From Brevundimonas sp. UBA7506 (GTDB lineage Bacteria; Pseudomonadota; Alphaproteobacteria; Caulobacterales; Caulobacteraceae), in contig NZ_DLNQ01000014.1 of assembly GCF_002479495.1 (NCBI RefSeq), positions 51,415-115,414 of the forward strand: a stretch of 64,000 nucleotides of DNA, written 5' to 3'. Of this stretch, positions 18,758-26,209 are shown in pieces. Under the pieces are notes generated by a model. It saw nothing but the letters and a program-made list of their open reading frames with translations. It was not told where the DNA came from and did not search any database. The position numbers and the translations under genes are program-made. Within the stretch, counting starts at the first letter, position 1; each line of letters opens with the position of its first letter.

Positions 18758-19444
18758 TCAGGCCGGAATGCGGGCGATCAGACCGACGCGGCCCTCGTCG
18801 CTGGCGACATCGAGGCGTCCGCCCGCCTCGTTGACGGCCAGCCACAGCCAGTAGGGCTGGATCCACTGACCGGCCAGACCCTCGGTCAGGCGTTGCCCGC
18901 CGAGCCCGGTCAGGGCCTCGGGCTTGAGCCGCGCGCGGTTCCCCTCGGCCGATCCGATCAGCAGAAGACGGTCGCTTTCGCGGCGAGCGGTGATGGTCGC
19001 CACCCCGCCGGTCGGAAGGGCGCCAAGGGCCATCCAGGCCAGATTGATCAGGATGCGGGCCTCGGGCTTGGAGAGCGTCTGGCCGTCGTCGATGCGCCAG
19101 TCCAGCGTGGCGCGTCCGCCTTCGGACAGGTTGGCGACCAGGCCGCGCAGCTCGGCCGAGACAAAGTGTTCGCTGGTGGTGGCGGCGCCGAAGGCGACGC
19201 GGGCGAAATGGACGTGGGCCACCATCTTCTTCGCGCTCTGGCGGATCAGGCTCATGGCGTCGTCGCGCATATCCTGGGCGGTGGGGTCCTCCAGCAGGTC
19301 CAGCCCCGACATGATGGCGCCGGCCGGGCTGATGAAGTCGTGACACAGCTTTCCAGCGATGAAGGCCGCCAGTTCGGCGCCGCCCACGGGCAGGTCGGCG
19401 GCGGCGAGGTCGGCCGAGGGAATAGCTAGGTCAGGGAGGGTCAT
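18758..19444 (-). CDS. chpT: Histidine phosphotransferase ChpT
   Basis: In Caulobacter, ChpT carries phosphate from the hybrid kinase CckA to CtrA and CpdR, controlling cell-cycle progression. This 228-residue protein has the ChpT phosphoacceptor region with His35 in KLCHDFISPAGAI. It then has the degenerate, ATP-less kinase-like C-terminal domain, where RILINLAWMALGALPTGG replaces the usual catalytic N-box. Length and layout match the family. It is followed on the same strand by a CheY-like receiver and cheR, and it is divergent from cysQ with a gap of 89 bases. ChpT is restricted to alphaproteobacteria, so it is a strong taxonomic marker here. Confidence 0.93.
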   Translation of the reverse strand: MTLPDLAIPSADLAAADLPVGGAELAAFIAGKLCHDFISPAGAIMSGLDLLEDPTAQDMRDDAMSLIRQSAKKMVAHVHFARVAFGAATTSEHFVSAELRGLVANLSEGGRATLDWRIDDGQTLSKPEARILINLAWMALGALPTGGVATITARRESDRLLLIGSAEGNRARLKPEALTGLGGQRLTEGLAGQWIQPYWLWLAVNEAGGRLDVASDEGRVGLIARIPA

Positions 19445-19533
19445 CGTTCGGGCGGTCTTCTGGATGGAATGGTTAAGGCTGACCTGATTTGCCGGTTCTT
19501 GAAACCGGTCGCATGGGCTATCGAGGCGAAGAC

Positions 19534-20319
19534 ATGACGCACGCTCTTGAGACCGACCTCGCTTCCGGCGCCCTCGCCGAGACCATCGCCGACATCGCCG
19601 AGGAGGCTGCGCGTCTGATCCTGCCGTTCTGGCGGGCCGACACGGCGGTCGAGACCAAGTCCGACGCCAGCCCGGTGACCGAGGCCGACCGCGCCGCCGA
19701 GGCCCTGATCCTGAAGCGGCTGGCCGAGCACTGGCCCGAGGTCGAGGCTGTGGCCGAGGAAGCCTCCGCCGCCGACGGCGTCCCGACCTCGGTCGGCGAG
19801 TGGTTCTGGCTGATCGACCCGTTGGACGGGACCAAGGGCTTTGTTCAGGGCCGCGAGAGCTTCACCGTCAACATCGCCCTGATGCGCGGCGACGCCCCTG
19901 TCGCGGGCGTGGTGACGGCCCCAGCCACGGGGGTGACCTGGGCCTCGACCACACCAGGCAAGGGGGCCGTGCGCCGCGCCTTCGGCGAGGCCTGGCGGCC
20001 GATCAAGGTGCGCGACCGTCCGGCCGAAGGCGTCGCCTTGCTGAGCCACAGCATGACCGACGAGGAGGCGGCGCGGCTGGCCGCGCGTCACGGCTGCAGC
20101 CGGTGGCAGGGCACGGACTCGTCGTTGAAGTTCTGCCTCATCGCCGAGGGCCGTTTCGACGCCTACCCGCGCACCGGGCCGACATCCGAATGGGATACGG
20201 CCGCCGGGCAGGCGGTGCTGGAAGCGGCCGGGGGCCGCGTCCTGGGGGCGGACGGGGCGCGGTTGGCCTATCGCAAGCCGGGCTTCCTCAACGGGCCGTT
20301 CGTCGCTGTGGGCGGCTAA
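19534..20319 (+). CDS. cysQ: 3'(2'),5'-bisphosphate nucleotidase CysQ
   Basis: This enzyme removes the 3' phosphate from PAP and PAPS, clearing the by-product of sulfate assimilation. The protein has 261 residues and belongs to the inositol monophosphatase superfamily. It shows the metal ligands AEEAS (around residue 75) and DPLDGTKGF (95-103), the CysQ form of the superfamily motif, with SEWDTAAGQAV near the C-terminus. I chose the ATG at 19534 because GAGGCGAAG precedes it; a TTG 15 codons upstream is weaker. No sulfate assimilation genes are nearby. Histidinol-phosphatase or inositol monophosphatase activity is the alternative, but DGTKGF points to CysQ. Confidence 0.88.
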   Translation: MTHALETDLASGALAETIADIAEEAARLILPFWRADTAVETKSDASPVTEADRAAEALILKRLAEHWPEVEAVAEEASAADGVPTSVGEWFWLIDPLDGTKGFVQGRESFTVNIALMRGDAPVAGVVTAPATGVTWASTTPGKGAVRRAFGEAWRPIKVRDRPAEGVALLSHSMTDEEAARLAARHGCSRWQGTDSSLKFCLIAEGRFDAYPRTGPTSEWDTAAGQAVLEAAGGRVLGADGARLAYRKPGFLNGPFVAVGG

Positions 20320-21233
20320 GCCGCCGCCGAGCCCACGCGCGCCATCTCGATCTGGGCCGACAGGCCGGGCGGCAGATCGCGCTCAGGAACGGCCGCCAGA
20401 GCCTCCATCCGCTCTGGATTGACGGCGTCCACCATGACGCTGGCGATGGCCGGGTCGGTCAAGGTGAAGGCCAGGCAGATTTCCTCGGCCTTCCAGTTCG
20501 TCGTCTGGTGCAGGAAGGCGAAGGAGCCGGCGTTGGCCAGGCCCGGATCGACGGGCTTGGCGCCGAAACCGAACAGGCCCTTCTTCTTGGGCGCTGCGCC
20601 CGCGCCCGCCGCCTTGCGTTCGGTCGACAGGCTTTCAGGGAAGTAGTCGTAGGTGAAGACCGCCATGTCGCGTTCGCGCGCGGCTCGCATCCGCGAGCGG
20701 ATGCGCCATTCCACATTGGCGTGGAAGGGGGTGTAGAGAACGTCGAAGGCCCCGGTCGAGACATAGACGTCCATCACGGGCGCGTCGCCCGACACGCCGA
20801 GCAGCTTGACGTGACCGGCCTTGCGCTGGGCCTTCAGCACGATCAGCGAAGCCTGGGGCAGTTCATCGTCGGCGGGTTCGTCCAGCACGGCGACGTCGAA
20901 CCAGCCCAGACCCGAGGCGTGCAGGGCGCGGTCGATCGATCCGCTCAGGCCCTCGGCCGAGAAGTCACGAAAGCCCTTTTTACGCCCGTCGCCGACGCCC
21001 AGGGTGAGGCCGACGCAGACCAGGCGACGCTCGACATGGCCGAGGGCCTCGCCGACGATCTCGGCCAGGACCGGGTCGGCGTTCTCGAGGTGATAGCTGT
21101 TCACCCCTGCTTCGAGTGCGGTGAAGATCAGCTCGCTGAGGGCCGCGCGTCCCCGCCCCAGGGCCTCATGCCCGAGGCTGAGGGTCAGGTTCGAGACCGC
21201 CGCGCCGGTGCCGCCGAACGGACGATAGCGCAT
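20316..21233 (-). CDS. Aldo/keto reductase-fold protein lacking the catalytic tetrad
   Basis: This 305-residue protein aligns with the aldo/keto reductase fold (start MRYRPFGGTGAAVSNLTL, usual MKYRxLGxTGLxVSxLGL). The active site is degraded. Where the family has GxNFxDTAxxYG it has GVNSYHLENAD, so Asp becomes His48 and the Tyr is missing. The TK position reads LTLG, and DLxxxH reads DVAVLDEP, so the His becomes Asp. It is therefore probably not a working reductase, but its frame and codon use are intact. A basic, lysine-rich insert lies around residues 205-215. It sits three bases after bolA on the same strand and overlaps the cysQ stop by four bases. Its role is unknown. Confidence 0.8.
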   Translation of the reverse strand: MRYRPFGGTGAAVSNLTLSLGHEALGRGRAALSELIFTALEAGVNSYHLENADPVLAEIVGEALGHVERRLVCVGLTLGVGDGRKKGFRDFSAEGLSGSIDRALHASGLGWFDVAVLDEPADDELPQASLIVLKAQRKAGHVKLLGVSGDAPVMDVYVSTGAFDVLYTPFHANVEWRIRSRMRAARERDMAVFTYDYFPESLSTERKAAGAGAAPKKKGLFGFGAKPVDPGLANAGSFAFLHQTTNWKAEEICLAFTLTDPAIASVMVDAVNPERMEALAAVPERDLPPGLSAQIEMARVGSAAA

Positions 21234-21236
21234 GGG

Positions 21237-21479
21237 TCAGCCCGCCTCGGCAGGGGCGGAGGTCTCCAGCGCGAGGGCGTGCAACTCGCCGCCCATCTGA
21301 CCCTTCAACGCGCCGTAGACCAACTGGTGCTGGCGCACACGCGGCAGGCCCTTGAAAGCCGCTGATACGATCCGGGCGCGATAGTGGTCGCCGTCGCCGG
21401 CCAGGTCCTCGATGGCGATGTCCGCATCGGGGAAGGCCTCGACCAGATGGGCGCGAAGGACGTCGACGGACATGGGCAT
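21237..21479 (-). CDS. BolA family protein
   Basis: This 80-residue protein has the BolA fold pattern: acidic first half, then the signature FKGLPRVRQHQLVYGAL around residues 42-58 with the conserved His that ligates a [2Fe-2S] cluster shared with a monothiol glutaredoxin. BolA proteins affect iron homeostasis and cell shape in bacteria. Two Met codons (21479 and 21473) are candidate starts; the first gives the usual N-terminus. It is immediately upstream of the aldo/keto reductase-fold gene (3-base gap), implying an operon. No glutaredoxin gene is adjacent. Confidence 0.92.
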   Translation of the reverse strand: MPMSVDVLRAHLVEAFPDADIAIEDLAGDGDHYRARIVSAAFKGLPRVRQHQLVYGALKGQMGGELHALALETSAPAEAG

Positions 21480-21545
21480 GAAGCTACTCTCGAAACCGGA
21501 AGATCGGATCTGAACTGTAAAACCTAGAGAGGTCTGCGCCGTCTG

Positions 21546-22070
21546 TCAGCCCGCAACCGCGCGGGGTCGTTCAAACAGGGTGACGCGCGAGTCCTTGTAG
21601 TCGGCTTCGGCATAGGGGCGGTAGCCGACGCGCTCCGCCAGCTTCACCGAGGGGGCGTTGTCGGGCGAGATCATGCAGACGGTGCGCGGCTCCAGCCGAT
21701 AGGCGTCGGTCCAGGTCAGGGCCGCCTGCAGGGCTTCAAGCGCCAGGCCTTGACCCTGAAAGGCGGGGGCCACGCCCCAGCCCAGTTCCGGCGCATCGAA
21801 GGCCGGGGTCATCTCGCGCCGATAGTCCAGCACCCCGACGCTGCCGACATAGGCGCCAGTATCCGTCTCGCGGATCGACCAGTTGCCGTACCCCTTGGCC
21901 TGCCAGTGGCCGATATCGCGCAACAGCCGGAACCAGACCTCTTCCTCCGACAGGCCGCGCCCCATGATGTGGCGGGTGAAGTCGGCGTCGGCCCAGAGCG
22001 GGATCAGATCGTCCATGTCGCCGACGGCGACAGGCGTCAGGGTCAGGCGGTCGGTGGTCAGGATGGTCAC
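21546..22070 (-). CDS. GNAT family N-acetyltransferase (RimJ/RimL type)
   Basis: This is a 174-residue acetyl-CoA-dependent acyltransferase. The start TDRLTLTPVAVGDMDDLIPLW and the acetyl-CoA loop GVAPAFQGQGLALEAL (usual Q/RxxGxG/A) mark the RimJ/RimL branch, which typically acetylates protein or small-molecule amines. NAPSVKLAERVGY is the usual C-terminal motif. The start is GTG at 22070, overlapping the radC TGA by four bases (GTGA), so the two genes are coupled. The substrate is unknown. Confidence 0.9.
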   Translation of the reverse strand: MTILTTDRLTLTPVAVGDMDDLIPLWADADFTRHIMGRGLSEEEVWFRLLRDIGHWQAKGYGNWSIRETDTGAYVGSVGVLDYRREMTPAFDAPELGWGVAPAFQGQGLALEALQAALTWTDAYRLEPRTVCMISPDNAPSVKLAERVGYRPYAEADYKDSRVTLFERPRAVAG

Positions 22071-22804
22071 ATCAAACCCAGTTGCTTGAAGCTGGCCACG
22101 CCTTCGCGGCCGACGATGAGGTGGTCGTGGACCTGGACAGCGAGCGAGCGCGCGGCCTCGATCACCTGTCTCGTCATGTCGATGTCGGCGCGACTGGGGG
22201 TGGGGTCGCCGGAGGGGTGATTGTGGACGATGATCATGGCGCTGGCCGACAGCTCCAGCGCGCGGCGCACCACCTCGCGCGGATAGACAGGGGCGTGATC
22301 CACCGTGCCCCGGTTCTGGATCTCGTCGAGGATCAGCTGGTTCTTCTTGTCGAGGTAGAGGACGCGGAACTGCTCGCGCGGCTCGTGCTGCAGCGACAGG
22401 CGGACATAGGCCAGCAGGGCCGTCCAGGACGAGATGACGGTGCGCTTGTTGGCCTCCTCCTTGGCCACGCGGCGCGATACCTCGTGCAGGGCGGCTAGGT
22501 CCAGGGCGGTCTCGGCGCCGACGCCCTTGGAGCGGCCGCGCGAGTCCTCTGCGCGGACGGTCATCAGGTCCTCGACCGAGGCGGCCAGGACGGCGGCCAG
22601 GGAGCCGAAGCGGGTCAGCAGGGCCTTGGCGATCGGCTTGACGTCGCCCTGCGGCTGACTGCGGAACAGGAAGAGCTCCAGCAGTTCATAGTCAGGCAGG
22701 TGGTGGATGCCGGCGCCGCGCGCGCGTTCGCGCAGCCGTTCGCGATGACCGGCGTGGTGCGGCTTGGCCTGCTTTGGAATTGCTCCCGCGACGCCGTCGG
22801 ACAC
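22067..22804 (-). CDS. radC: RadC/JAMM-domain protein (UPF0758)
   Basis: The protein has 245 residues. It starts with a helix-hairpin-helix-like N-terminus and ends in a JAB1/MPN-type metal-binding domain with the signature IIVHNHPSGDPTPSRAD. The family was once thought to be a DNA repair protein; direct repair activity was later disputed, and its true function is unsettled. The motif H-x-H...S...D is intact. It is translationally coupled to a GNAT downstream. An inverted-repeat element lies directly upstream. Confidence 0.9.
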   Translation of the reverse strand: MSDGVAGAIPKQAKPHHAGHRERLRERARGAGIHHLPDYELLELFLFRSQPQGDVKPIAKALLTRFGSLAAVLAASVEDLMTVRAEDSRGRSKGVGAETALDLAALHEVSRRVAKEEANKRTVISSWTALLAYVRLSLQHEPREQFRVLYLDKKNQLILDEIQNRGTVDHAPVYPREVVRRALELSASAMIIVHNHPSGDPTPSRADIDMTRQVIEAARSLAVQVHDHLIVGREGVASFKQLGLM

Positions 22805-22816
22805 GATGCCCCCATC

Positions 22817-22938
22817 CGCTCATCCCCGCGGAGGCGGGGACCCAGTCCTGGGACCGGACGCTAACTTGTCCGTCGCAGGGATCAAGCGCTGGATTGCGGG
22901 GCCAAAGCTCTGGGTCCCCGCCTCCGCGGGGATGAGCG
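22817..22938. repeat. Intergenic inverted-repeat element (REP-like)
   Basis: Perfect 29-base arms at 22817-22845 and 22910-22938 face each other across a 64-base spacer. Each arm itself contains a small palindrome (CCCCGC with GCGGGG). Elements with this core (tccccgcggaggcgggga) recur between genes in several alphaproteobacteria, from memory. It fills nearly the whole gap between radC and map and could fold into a large hairpin in RNA. Confidence 0.85.
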
Positions 22939-22942
22939 GGGT

Positions 22943-23764
22943 CTAGAATTTCGGGCGGAACAGGCCCTTCGGCGAGGCCGAGAAGATTTCCAGACCGTCC
23001 TCGGTCACGCCAATGGTGTGCTCGCACTGGGCCGACAGGGACTTGTCGCGGGTCACGGCAGTCCAGCCGTCGGACAGCACCTTCACCGCCGGCTTGCCCA
23101 GGTTCACCATCGGCTCGACGGTGAAGAACATGCCGGGCTTCAGCACGGCGCCCTCGCCGCGGCGGCCATAGTGCAGGACATTGGGGCTGTCGTGGAAGAC
23201 GCGGCCGATGCCGTGACCGCAGAAGTCGCGCACCACGCTCATGCGCTGGGCCTCGACGAATTTCTGGATGGCATAGCCGATGTCGCCGAAGGTGGCGCCG
23301 GGCTTGACCTGGGCCAGACCCAGTTCCAGCGCCTCATAGGTGACGTCGATCAGCTTCTTGGACCGGGCGTTGATCTCGCCGACCGGATACATGCGGCTCG
23401 AGTCGCCATGCCAGCCATCGATGATGACGGTGTGGTCGATGTTGACGATGTCGCCTTCCTTCAGAACCTTGTCGCCCGGAATGCCGTGGCAGACGACGTG
23501 GTTGATCGAGGTGCAGATCGTCCGGGTGTAGCCCTTGTAGCCGAGGCAGGCGGGGACGCCGCCGCGCGCCAGGGTGAACTCGCGCACCAGATCGTCCAGT
23601 TCGCCGGTGGTGACGCCGGGCTTCACGTGCTCGCCGATCATGTCCAGAGCCTCGGCCACCAGACGTCCGGCCTTGCGCATGCCCTCGAAGGCCTCCGCGT
23701 CATGGATGCGGATTTCATGGCTGCGGACGAAGGCGTCGGTATCCAGGTCGGGGGTCTCGTACAT
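22943..23764 (-). CDS. map: Methionine aminopeptidase, type I
   Basis: This enzyme removes the initiator methionine from new proteins when the second residue is small. The protein has 273 residues of the pita-bread fold. The metal ligands are in the usual order: DGWHGDSSRMYPVG (two Asp nearby), CGHGIGR (His), and FTVEPMVN (Glu), with a final Glu in TEDGLEIF. The substrate-binding His is in INHVVCHGIPG. It has a slightly longer N-terminus than E. coli MAP (264 residues). It is a single-gene unit next to the repeat element. Confidence 0.96.
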   Translation of the reverse strand: MYETPDLDTDAFVRSHEIRIHDAEAFEGMRKAGRLVAEALDMIGEHVKPGVTTGELDDLVREFTLARGGVPACLGYKGYTRTICTSINHVVCHGIPGDKVLKEGDIVNIDHTVIIDGWHGDSSRMYPVGEINARSKKLIDVTYEALELGLAQVKPGATFGDIGYAIQKFVEAQRMSVVRDFCGHGIGRVFHDSPNVLHYGRRGEGAVLKPGMFFTVEPMVNLGKPAVKVLSDGWTAVTRDKSLSAQCEHTIGVTEDGLEIFSASPKGLFRPKF

Positions 23765-23898
23765 GATCTGCTTTCGGGCGCCGCGACGAAAGGGAGGGCG
23801 GCTGTTTCTTAGACGTCAGATGGCGAGACTAGCACAAAAGCTCAACCCCGTCAGGCGGAGACGATGACGCGGCGGAAGGCGGCGCCTATCTGCAGATC

Positions 23899-24672
23899 AT
23901 GACCGATCAAGCCGCCCCCACTGCCGCCGTTCTGATTATCGGGGATGAAATCCTGTCCGGTCGGACGCGGGACACCAACCTGAACACCATCGCCCGATTT
24001 CTGGCGGCCTTGGGGATCGACCTGATGGAGGCGCGCACGGTCGGCGACCGGCAATCGCAGATCGTGGAGGCGTTGAACGCCCTGCGCGCGACCTATGACT
24101 ACGTGTTCACGACGGGCGGCATTGGTCCGACCCATGACGACATTACCGCCGACGCTGTCGGGGCCGCCTTCGGCGTGCCGGTGAACGAGCACCCTGACGC
24201 CGTGGCCGTTCTGGAGCGCCGTTACCGACCTGGCGAGTTCAACGCCGCGCGCCGGCGCATGGCGCGCATTCCTGACGGCGGGACCCTGATCGCCAATCCG
24301 GTGACGGATGCGCCGGGGTTCCAGATCGGCAATGTCTTCGTCATGGCGGGCGTGCCGAAGATCATGGAGGCCATGCTGCAGGACGTGGTCCCGCGTCTGC
24401 GCACGGGGGCCGTGGTCCATGCCAGGACGATCCGGGTCGAAGGCGTCGGCGAGGGGGGCGTCGCCGAGGTTCTGAGGGCCGCCGCGGAGGCTCGTCCGGA
24501 CCTGTCGTTCGGCAGCTATCCTTTCGGCTTGGGCGGCGAAGGACCGGTCGGAACCCAGCTGGTGATCCGTGGTCGTGATGAAGCGAAAGTTGACCTTGCG
24601 GAACACGATCTTTCTCGCGAACTGCGTTATTTGGGAATTAATCTTGCCGTAACGTCACCGTCTCAGGTGTAG
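23899..24672 (+). CDS. CinA N-terminal domain protein (molybdopterin-binding-like)
   Basis: This 257-residue protein has the MoCF/CinA-N domain. The start AVLIIGDEILSGRTRDTN and the later FTTGGIGPTHDDITADAV (about residues 70-88) are diagnostic. CinA-type proteins carry nicotinamide mononucleotide deamidase activity in a separate C-terminal domain, absent here. The related MoaB/Mog proteins act in molybdenum cofactor synthesis. This N-domain-only form is common in alphaproteobacteria, usually labelled competence/damage-inducible protein A. The role is uncertain. It is divergent from map. Confidence 0.88.
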   Translation: MTDQAAPTAAVLIIGDEILSGRTRDTNLNTIARFLAALGIDLMEARTVGDRQSQIVEALNALRATYDYVFTTGGIGPTHDDITADAVGAAFGVPVNEHPDAVAVLERRYRPGEFNAARRRMARIPDGGTLIANPVTDAPGFQIGNVFVMAGVPKIMEAMLQDVVPRLRTGAVVHARTIRVEGVGEGGVAEVLRAAAEARPDLSFGSYPFGLGGEGPVGTQLVIRGRDEAKVDLAEHDLSRELRYLGINLAVTSPSQV

Positions 24673-24837
24673 AATTGTGCGACAAAGTCGCCACGGTTTC
24701 GACGATTTGCGGTCCGAGAGGAGTCTCAGGCGCAACGCTTTCATGACACGAGCGCTGTGGCTGATAGCGTGGCGCCTCTCCCCGAAAAACGACCCGTTCA
24801 CCAGTAAGAACGGGCGGACTTACATAGGTGAAACAGT

Positions 24838-26130
24838 ATGACCCCCAGGAACACGGCTCGCATCGGCGGCCTTGCAGTCCTCATGGCCTCCGTGGCGGCC
24901 CCGGCCTTCGCCGGCTCCTTCTATCTTCAGGAACAGTCGGTGCGCGGCGCCGGTCGCGCCTTCTCGGGCGAAGCCGCCGATCGCGGCACCGGCTCGATGT
25001 GGTGGAACCCCGCCGCCATCGCCCGCAGCGGGCGCGAGCTGTCGTTCGGCATGCACGCCATCCGCATCGACTCCGAAGTGAAGAACGCCGGCTCCTATGT
25101 CACCTATCCGGGCGGCGTGAACGTGCCGGTGCGCGACCCGCGCAACACCGAGGTGGATCCGATCGAAAGCGGCCTGGTGCCCAACTTCGCCTTCGCCACC
25201 CCGATCGGCGACCGCTTCGCCGTCGGCGTCTCGGTGGCCGCGCCCTACAACTTCACCACCAAATACGAGCCGGGTTCGTTCGCCCGCTATGACGCCCTGA
25301 CCTCGGAACTGCGCTCGGGCGACGCCAGCCTGACCGTGGCCTATCAGGTCAACGACTGGCTGGACCTCGGCGCCGGCCTGAACGCCCAGTACGTCAAGGC
25401 CAAGCTGACCTCGGCCATGCCGTCGGTCTCGCCCCTGCTGCCGGACGGCTCGTCCTCGCTGGAAGGCGACGGATGGGATTTCGGATGGAACGTCGGCGCC
25501 CAGGTGCACAAGGGCGCGTGGGACTTTGGCCTGTCCTATCGCTCGGCCATCGAGCATGAACTGGACGGCGACGTGAACATCGTCCTGACCGGCCCCCTGG
25601 CGCCCAACAGCGTCTCGACCGGCGGCATGGCCAGCTTCAACACCCCGTGGTTCGCCTCGGCCTCGGTGCGTTACGCCGTCAACGACAAGCTGACCCTGAA
25701 CGCCCAGGTCAACCGCATCGGCTGGTCCGAGTTCGACGCCATCAACGTCGAATATCCGAACGGCGGCGACTCCATCCATCAGAACTACAAGGACGTGACC
25801 ACCGGCGCCATCGGCCTGGATTACGCCTACAGCGACAAGACCACCCTGCGCGCCGGCGTCGGCTATGATCCGACCCCGACCCGCGACAGCCTGCGCACGG
25901 CCCGCATCCCCGACGCCGACCGTCTGCTGGTCTCGGTCGGCGCCTCGACCGAGGTGAACAAGGGCGTGACCTTCGACGCGGGTCTGACCTACATCGCCTT
26001 CAGCGACTCAGACATCTATGACGACCGCACCTTCTACGCCGGCACTCCGGCGGCGACGACGTCCCACCTGCGCGGCACGGCCGAGGGTTCGGCTCTGGTC
26101 GCCTCGCTGGGCGCGCGCTGGGCCTTCTGA
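24838..26130 (+). CDS. FadL/OmpP1-family outer-membrane transporter
   Basis: This 430-residue beta-barrel is likely to import long-chain fatty acids or other hydrophobic compounds. A signal peptide (LAVLMASVAAPAFAG) is followed by the FadL signature SFYLQEQSVRGAGRAFSGEAA and MWWNPAAIA. The C-terminus ends in a short aromatic-terminated strand, ARWAF, as usual for barrel insertion. A small hairpin (CCCGTTC with GAACGGG, 24793-24814) precedes the start. The gene has its own terminator. No fad genes are close. Confidence 0.9.
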   Translation: MTPRNTARIGGLAVLMASVAAPAFAGSFYLQEQSVRGAGRAFSGEAADRGTGSMWWNPAAIARSGRELSFGMHAIRIDSEVKNAGSYVTYPGGVNVPVRDPRNTEVDPIESGLVPNFAFATPIGDRFAVGVSVAAPYNFTTKYEPGSFARYDALTSELRSGDASLTVAYQVNDWLDLGAGLNAQYVKAKLTSAMPSVSPLLPDGSSSLEGDGWDFGWNVGAQVHKGAWDFGLSYRSAIEHELDGDVNIVLTGPLAPNSVSTGGMASFNTPWFASASVRYAVNDKLTLNAQVNRIGWSEFDAINVEYPNGGDSIHQNYKDVTTGAIGLDYAYSDKTTLRAGVGYDPTPTRDSLRTARIPDADRLLVSVGASTEVNKGVTFDAGLTYIAFSDSDIYDDRTFYAGTPAATTSHLRGTAEGSALVASLGARWAF

Positions 26131-26152
26131 TCCCGGCCCCAGACTCATATGG

Positions 26153-26188
26153 AAAGGGCGGCTCCCTTGCGGGAGCCGCCCTTTTTCT
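26153..26188 (+). terminator. Rho-independent terminator of the FadL-type gene
   Basis: A 14-bp stem (26153-26166 with 26171-26184) has a TTGC loop and a T5 tract. The gene ends at 26130. Because the arms begin with AAA and end with TTT, it may also act leftward on rhlE. Confidence 0.85.
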
Positions 26189-26209
26189 TTGGCTTCGGAT
26201 CAGACGATC

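Noticed and set aside
18670..19533. CtrA sites (TTAA-N7-TTAA) near chpT or cysQ
   Set aside because: Only isolated TTAA half-sites (GTTAAC near 18730 and GTTAAG near 19472) are present; no full site.
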